Part shown: positions 5,993 through 8,858 of the stretch, piece after piece
How positions within the stretch are numbered: position 1 is the stretch's first letter
Layout: every line of letters begins with the position of its first letter
Origin: Bordetella parapertussis
GTDB lineage: Bacteria; Pseudomonadota; Gammaproteobacteria; Burkholderiales; Burkholderiaceae_C
DNA length: 8,858 bases
Direction of reading: 5' to 3'
Assembly (NCBI GenBank): GCA_943328885.2
Contig: CALQBT020000080.1
Coordinates: forward strand, 1 to 8,858
The notes under the pieces: generated by a model
Database searches by the model: none
What the model was told of the DNA's origin: nothing
Seen by the model: only the letters and a program-made list of their open reading frames with translations
Translations under genes and position numbers: made by a program

Positions 5993-7911
5993 CCCGCCAA
6001 CTGCAGGCGCTGCTGCGACATCTTTTCCTGCGCGTGGAGGCCTGGTTCAACACTGCCTTCGGCGACCGGCTCAATCCGCTCTACCACCTGGGTGAGATCG
6101 GTTTTTGCCTGTTCTGGATCGTCGCCGGCAGCGGCTTGTACCTCTACGCCTTCTTCGAGACCGGCGTGGCCGGTGCCCACGCCTCGGTGCAAGCGCTGAC
6201 CCATGGGCAGTGGTTCGCCGGCGGCATCCTGCGCACCGTGCACCGCCATGCGTCCGACGCGATGGTGATGGTGATGCTGCTGCACATGGTGCGCCACTTC
6301 GCCTTCGACCGGCTGCGCGGCTTGCGTTGGTTCTCCTGGGTCAGCGGCGTGGCGCTGATCTGGCTGGTCTATGTGTCGGGCATCAACGGCTACATGCTGC
6401 CCTGGGACCGCGTGGCGCAGTTCGTGGTGGTCGCGACTTTCGAGTGGCTGGACGCCTTGCCGACTTTCGGCGGCAGCTTGATGCGCAACTTCATCTACGC
6501 CAGCAGCGTCAATGACCGGTTGTTCTCGCTGCTCGCGTTCATCCACATCGGCGTGTCGCTGCTGCTGCTGCTGCTGTTGTTCGTCCATGTCCAGCGCGTG
6601 CCCAAGGCCAAGACCCTGCCGCCGCAACGCATCATGGCCAGCCTGGGCTTGACGTTGCTGGTGCTGGCGCTCGCCACGCCGGCGCTGAGCCAGGGCGGGG
6701 CGGCGAATCTGGGGCTGGCGGCCGGCACGTTGGCGCTCGACTGGTTCTACCTGGCGCTGTTGCCGCTGCTCTATCGGTTGCCGCTGGGCACCGTCTGGGC
6801 CCTGGTGGGCGCCGGCACGGCACTGTTGGTGGCGCTGCCCTGGCTGCCACTGCGCATGCGTCGCGGGTCGGCGCGCGCCCGCCAAGTCACGGTGCATCCG
6901 CTGGCGCAGCCCCTGACGGTGCGCGATGGCGAGACGATTCTCGATGCCGGCCTGCGCCAGGGCATGTCCTTACCCTACGAATGCCGAAACGGCGGCTGTG
7001 GCATTTGCCTGTGCACCGTGCTGCAGGGCAACGTCGATCCCGGCCCCTACCAACCGAGGGTGCTGACCGCCGCGATGCGCGCCAGTGGCCAGACCTTGAT
7101 GTGTTGCGCCAAGCCCTTGGGCGACCTGGTGATCGAGCTCGAAGCGGGCGGCGCACCAGCGCGCCTGGCCGTGGGTGAGCACCTGGCCCGCGTGGCGATA
7201 CTCGAGCACCTGTCGCTTGATCTGGTGCGGCTGCGCCTGTCGCTGGTCGGCGAGCCGACACTGGCTTTCAAGGCCGGCCAGTACATCAACATCTTGCTCG
7301 AAGACGGACAGCGCCGCGCGTTCTCGTTCGCCAATCCGCCGCAGCAGGACGATCACATCGAGCTGCATGTGCGGCGCATTCCGGGCGGGCGTTTCACCGG
7401 CCATGTTTTCACCGAGATGAAGGTTGGTGACCTGCTGCGATTCGAGGGGCCGCTGGGGGACTTCACGCTGCGCGACAGCCAGAACCGGGTCCTGTTCGTT
7501 GCCGGCGCGACCGGCTTTGCGCCGGTCAAGAGCATCGTCGAGGACGCTTTCGCGCGCGGCGTGCTGCGGCCGATGTGGCTGTATTGGGGGGTTCGCCAGC
7601 GCGCCGACCTGTACGCGCTGGACCTGGCACTGCAGTGGCAGCGCGAACATCCGAATTTCCAGCTCGTGCCGGTGCTGTCCGAAGGCTCAGACGGCGATGG
7701 CTGGGGCGGCCGGCGCGGCCGGGTCCACGAAGCGATGCTGGCCGATTTCTCCGACCTGCGGGGGTTCGAGGTCTATGTCTGCGGTTCGGTGAAGATGGTC
7801 GATGCGGCCGTGCCGGCCTTCATCGCCCAGGGCTTGGGCGAGGAGCTGTGCTTCACCGACGCCTTCTTGACCTCGGCGCCTGGACACCCGCCACAACTCA
7901 AACCGGCTTGA
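5989..7911 (+). CDS. Cytochrome b fused to [2Fe-2S] ferredoxin and FAD/NAD(P)H reductase
   Basis: This 640-residue fusion should move electrons between NAD(P)H and membrane quinone through flavin, [2Fe-2S] and b hemes. The N-terminal cytochrome b (about 25-290) has heme ligands His85/His99 and His186/His200, Gly134-Tyr-Met-Leu-Pro-Trp-Asp140, and Leu250-Asp-Trp-Phe-Tyr254 where bc complexes have the PEWY motif. A plant-type ferredoxin (about 298-388) follows with Cys332, Cys337, Cys340 and Cys372. The reductase part (about 395-640) has the FAD motif Arg443-Ala-Phe-Ser446, the NAD(P) loop Gly506-Ala-Thr-Gly509-Phe-Ala-Pro512, and Cys598-Gly599, ending with Cys621-Phe-Thr-Asp-Ala-Phe626 like DmpP-type reductases. 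A cytochrome b/b6 with flavin and NAD(P) domains was reported, as I recall, from Candidatus Accumulibacter, where quinol-driven NAD(P) reduction was proposed. Direction of flow here is unknown. The start at 5989 overlaps the previous stop (ATGA). The end overlaps convergent hisD by 14 bases. Confidence 0.95.
   Translation: MTRQLQALLRHLFLRVEAWFNTAFGDRLNPLYHLGEIGFCLFWIVAGSGLYLYAFFETGVAGAHASVQALTHGQWFAGGILRTVHRHASDAMVMVMLLHMVRHFAFDRLRGLRWFSWVSGVALIWLVYVSGINGYMLPWDRVAQFVVVATFEWLDALPTFGGSLMRNFIYASSVNDRLFSLLAFIHIGVSLLLLLLLFVHVQRVPKAKTLPPQRIMASLGLTLLVLALATPALSQGGAANLGLAAGTLALDWFYLALLPLLYRLPLGTVWALVGAGTALLVALPWLPLRMRRGSARARQVTVHPLAQPLTVRDGETILDAGLRQGMSLPYECRNGGCGICLCTVLQGNVDPGPYQPRVLTAAMRASGQTLMCCAKPLGDLVIELEAGGAPARLAVGEHLARVAILEHLSLDLVRLRLSLVGEPTLAFKAGQYINILLEDGQRRAFSFANPPQQDDHIELHVRRIPGGRFTGHVFTEMKVGDLLRFEGPLGDFTLRDSQNRVLFVAGATGFAPVKSIVEDAFARGVLRPMWLYWGVRQRADLYALDLALQWQREHPNFQLVPVLSEGSDGDGWGGRRGRVHEAMLADFSDLRGFEVYVCGSVKMVDAAVPAFIAQGLGEELCFTDAFLTSAPGHPPQLKPA
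6559..6576 (+). repeat. (CTG)6 microsatellite encoding poly-leucine
   Basis: Six tandem CTG codons encode Leu191-Leu196 in helix D of the NAD(P)H-linked cytochrome b, followed by TTG. The repeat sits between heme ligands His186 and His200. In-frame slippage would change the ligand spacing by whole residues. It is most simply explained by leucine codon bias in a membrane helix. Confidence 0.5.
7898..7911. other. Tail-to-tail overlap of two stop codons
   Basis: The plus-strand reductase gene ends with TGA at 7909-7911 and the minus-strand hisD ends with its TGA at 7900-7898, so 14 bases are coding on both strands. A short inverted repeat, CTCAA at 7897-7901 and TTGAG at 7908-7912, spans both stops. 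It has only a 5-bp stem and no T tract, so it is not a convincing bidirectional terminator. Transcripts from the two operons must overlap unless a factor-dependent terminator lies within the coding regions. Confidence 0.85.
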
Positions 7912-8858
7912 GCCTCATCTGCGCGGCCAATGCATGCGCATGCAGCCCTTCGCCGTAGGCCAGCTCGGCGGCGATCGGCCCCAACACCTGGGCCCCAGCT
8001 TGGCTGACCTCGATCAGGCTGCTGCGCTTCTGGAAGTCGTAGACGCCCAGCGGCGAAGAGAAGCGCGCGGTGCCCGAGGTCGGCAGCACATGGTTGGGTC
8101 CAGCGCAATAGTCGCCCAGGCTCTCGCTGGTGTAGGCGCCCAGGAAGATCGCGCCGGCATGCCGCAGCAGCGGCTCCCAGCGATGAGGGTCGCGGCTAGA
8201 CACCTCCAGGTGCTCGGGCGCGATGCGGTTGCTGATCGCGCAGGCCTCTTCCATGCTGCGGGTCAGGATCAGCGCGCCGCGCCCGGCCAGCGACTGGGCG
8301 ATAATCGCAGCGCGCGGCATCGTCGGCAGCAGGCGGTCGATCTCGCGCTGCACCGCGGCGATGTAGCCGGCATCGGGGCACAGCAGGATGCTCTGCGCCA
8401 GCTCGTCGTGCTCGGCCTGGCTGAACAGGTCCATTGCCACCCAGTCGGCCGGCGTGCTGCCGTCGGCCAGCACCAGGATCTCGCTGGGGCCGGCGATCAT
8501 GTCGATGCCCACGCTGCCGAACACCCGCTTCTTGGCACTCGCCACATAGGCATTGCCCGGGCCGGTGATCTTGTCGACACGCGGCACGGTGGCCGTGCCG
8601 TAGGCCAGCGCGGCCACCGCCTGCGCCCCGCCGATGGTGAAGGCGCGAGTGACGCCGGCCACGTAGGCCGCCGCCAGCACCAGCTCGTTGCGCTCGCCGC
8701 GGGCGGCGGTGGCCGCCGCGCCGTTGCCGCCAGTGGCCACGCTGCCGCGCACCGGCGTGGGCACCACCATGATGATCTCCTGCACGCCAGCCACATGCGC
8801 CGGCACCGCGTTCATGATCAGGCTGGACGGGTAGGCGGCCTTGCCGCCGGGCACGTAG
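7898..8858 (-). CDS. hisD: Histidinol dehydrogenase (5' end cut by window edge)
   Basis: HisD is a cytoplasmic zinc enzyme that oxidises L-histidinol to L-histidine in two NAD-dependent steps, the last reactions of histidine synthesis. About 319 C-terminal residues of a protein usually near 430 are present; the frame runs off the right edge (first full codon Tyr at 8857-8855). Numbering from the following Val codon, clear marks are Gly98-Pro-Gly-Asn-Ala-Tyr103, Asp118-Met-Ile-Ala-Gly-Pro-Ser-Glu125, catalytic Glu214-His215, zinc ligands Gln146, His149, Asp248 and His307, and Gly252-Pro-Asn-His-Val-Leu-Pro258. An Ala/Gly-rich insertion of about 18 residues lies near 35-53, before the usual Asn-x-Leu-Val-Leu segment. 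The gene ends inside the convergent respiratory operon, so hisC, which commonly follows hisD in proteobacterial his operons, is not directly downstream here. Confidence 0.98.
   Translation of the reverse strand, partial: YVPGGKAAYPSSLIMNAVPAHVAGVQEIIMVVPTPVRGSVATGGNGAAATAARGERNELVLAAAYVAGVTRAFTIGGAQAVAALAYGTATVPRVDKITGPGNAYVASAKKRVFGSVGIDMIAGPSEILVLADGSTPADWVAMDLFSQAEHDELAQSILLCPDAGYIAAVQREIDRLLPTMPRAAIIAQSLAGRGALILTRSMEEACAISNRIAPEHLEVSSRDPHRWEPLLRHAGAIFLGAYTSESLGDYCAGPNHVLPTSGTARFSSPLGVYDFQKRSSLIEVSQAGAQVLGPIAAELAYGEGLHAHALAAQMRLKPV

Noticed and set aside
7897..7912. Inverted repeat across the two stop codons as a bidirectional terminator
   Set aside because: The stem is only five base pairs and there is no T tract on either side.
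7931..7944. A 14-base perfect palindrome (TGCATGCGCATGCA) inside hisD
   Set aside because: It follows from the codons for a His-Ala-His-Ala stretch that contains the conserved zinc ligand, so protein constraint explains it better than a binding site.

Overview
The window is GC-rich, compactly coded bacterial DNA, most likely from a betaproteobacterium (Burkholderiales or Rhodocyclales type). That guess rests on base composition, the style of HisD and CtaB, and recollection that a cytochrome b/b6 fused to flavin and NAD(P)-binding domains was reported from Candidatus Accumulibacter. Genus cannot be settled from the sequence.

Layout: bases 1-7911 on the plus strand hold seven genes that look like one transcription unit. 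In order they are: the C-terminal part of a heme-copper oxidase subunit I (1-518); heme O synthase ctaB (529-1431); a SCO-type copper chaperone with a C-terminal membrane anchor (1515-2366); a cytochrome b fused to a two-[4Fe-4S] ferredoxin and an MvhD/FlpD-like domain (2363-3985); an unrecognised single-helix periplasmic protein (3978-4505); a second, divergent heme-copper oxidase-like subunit I (4502-5992); and a second cytochrome b fused to a [2Fe-2S] ferredoxin and an FAD/NAD(P)H reductase (5989-7911). From the SCO gene onward every junction is a 4 or 8 base overlap. On the minus strand, 7898-8858 is the 3' part of hisD, which runs tail to tail into the operon with a 14-base overlap. No stretch over 83 bases is non-coding. 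No RNA gene, insertion sequence or CRISPR array was seen.

How the parts may work together (inference): ctaB and SCO are assembly factors for a heme O/A- and copper-containing terminal oxidase, here presumably the one whose end is visible at the left edge. The two cytochromes b are paralogues with identical spacing of four heme-binding histidines, but each carries a different cytoplasmic electron-entry/exit module: ferredoxin plus MvhD-like in one, ferredoxin plus FAD/NAD(P) reductase in the other. They could pair as a heterodimer that joins the quinone pool to NAD(P)H and to a second low-potential carrier, perhaps with a bifurcation-like or reverse-electron-flow role. The second oxidase-like subunit keeps the heme ligands but has lost the usual CuB histidine pair and active-site tyrosine, so it may reduce NO, do something else, or be non-catalytic. 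No Rieske protein, cytochrome c or CuA subunit II lies in the window, so the left part of the operon is needed to complete the picture.
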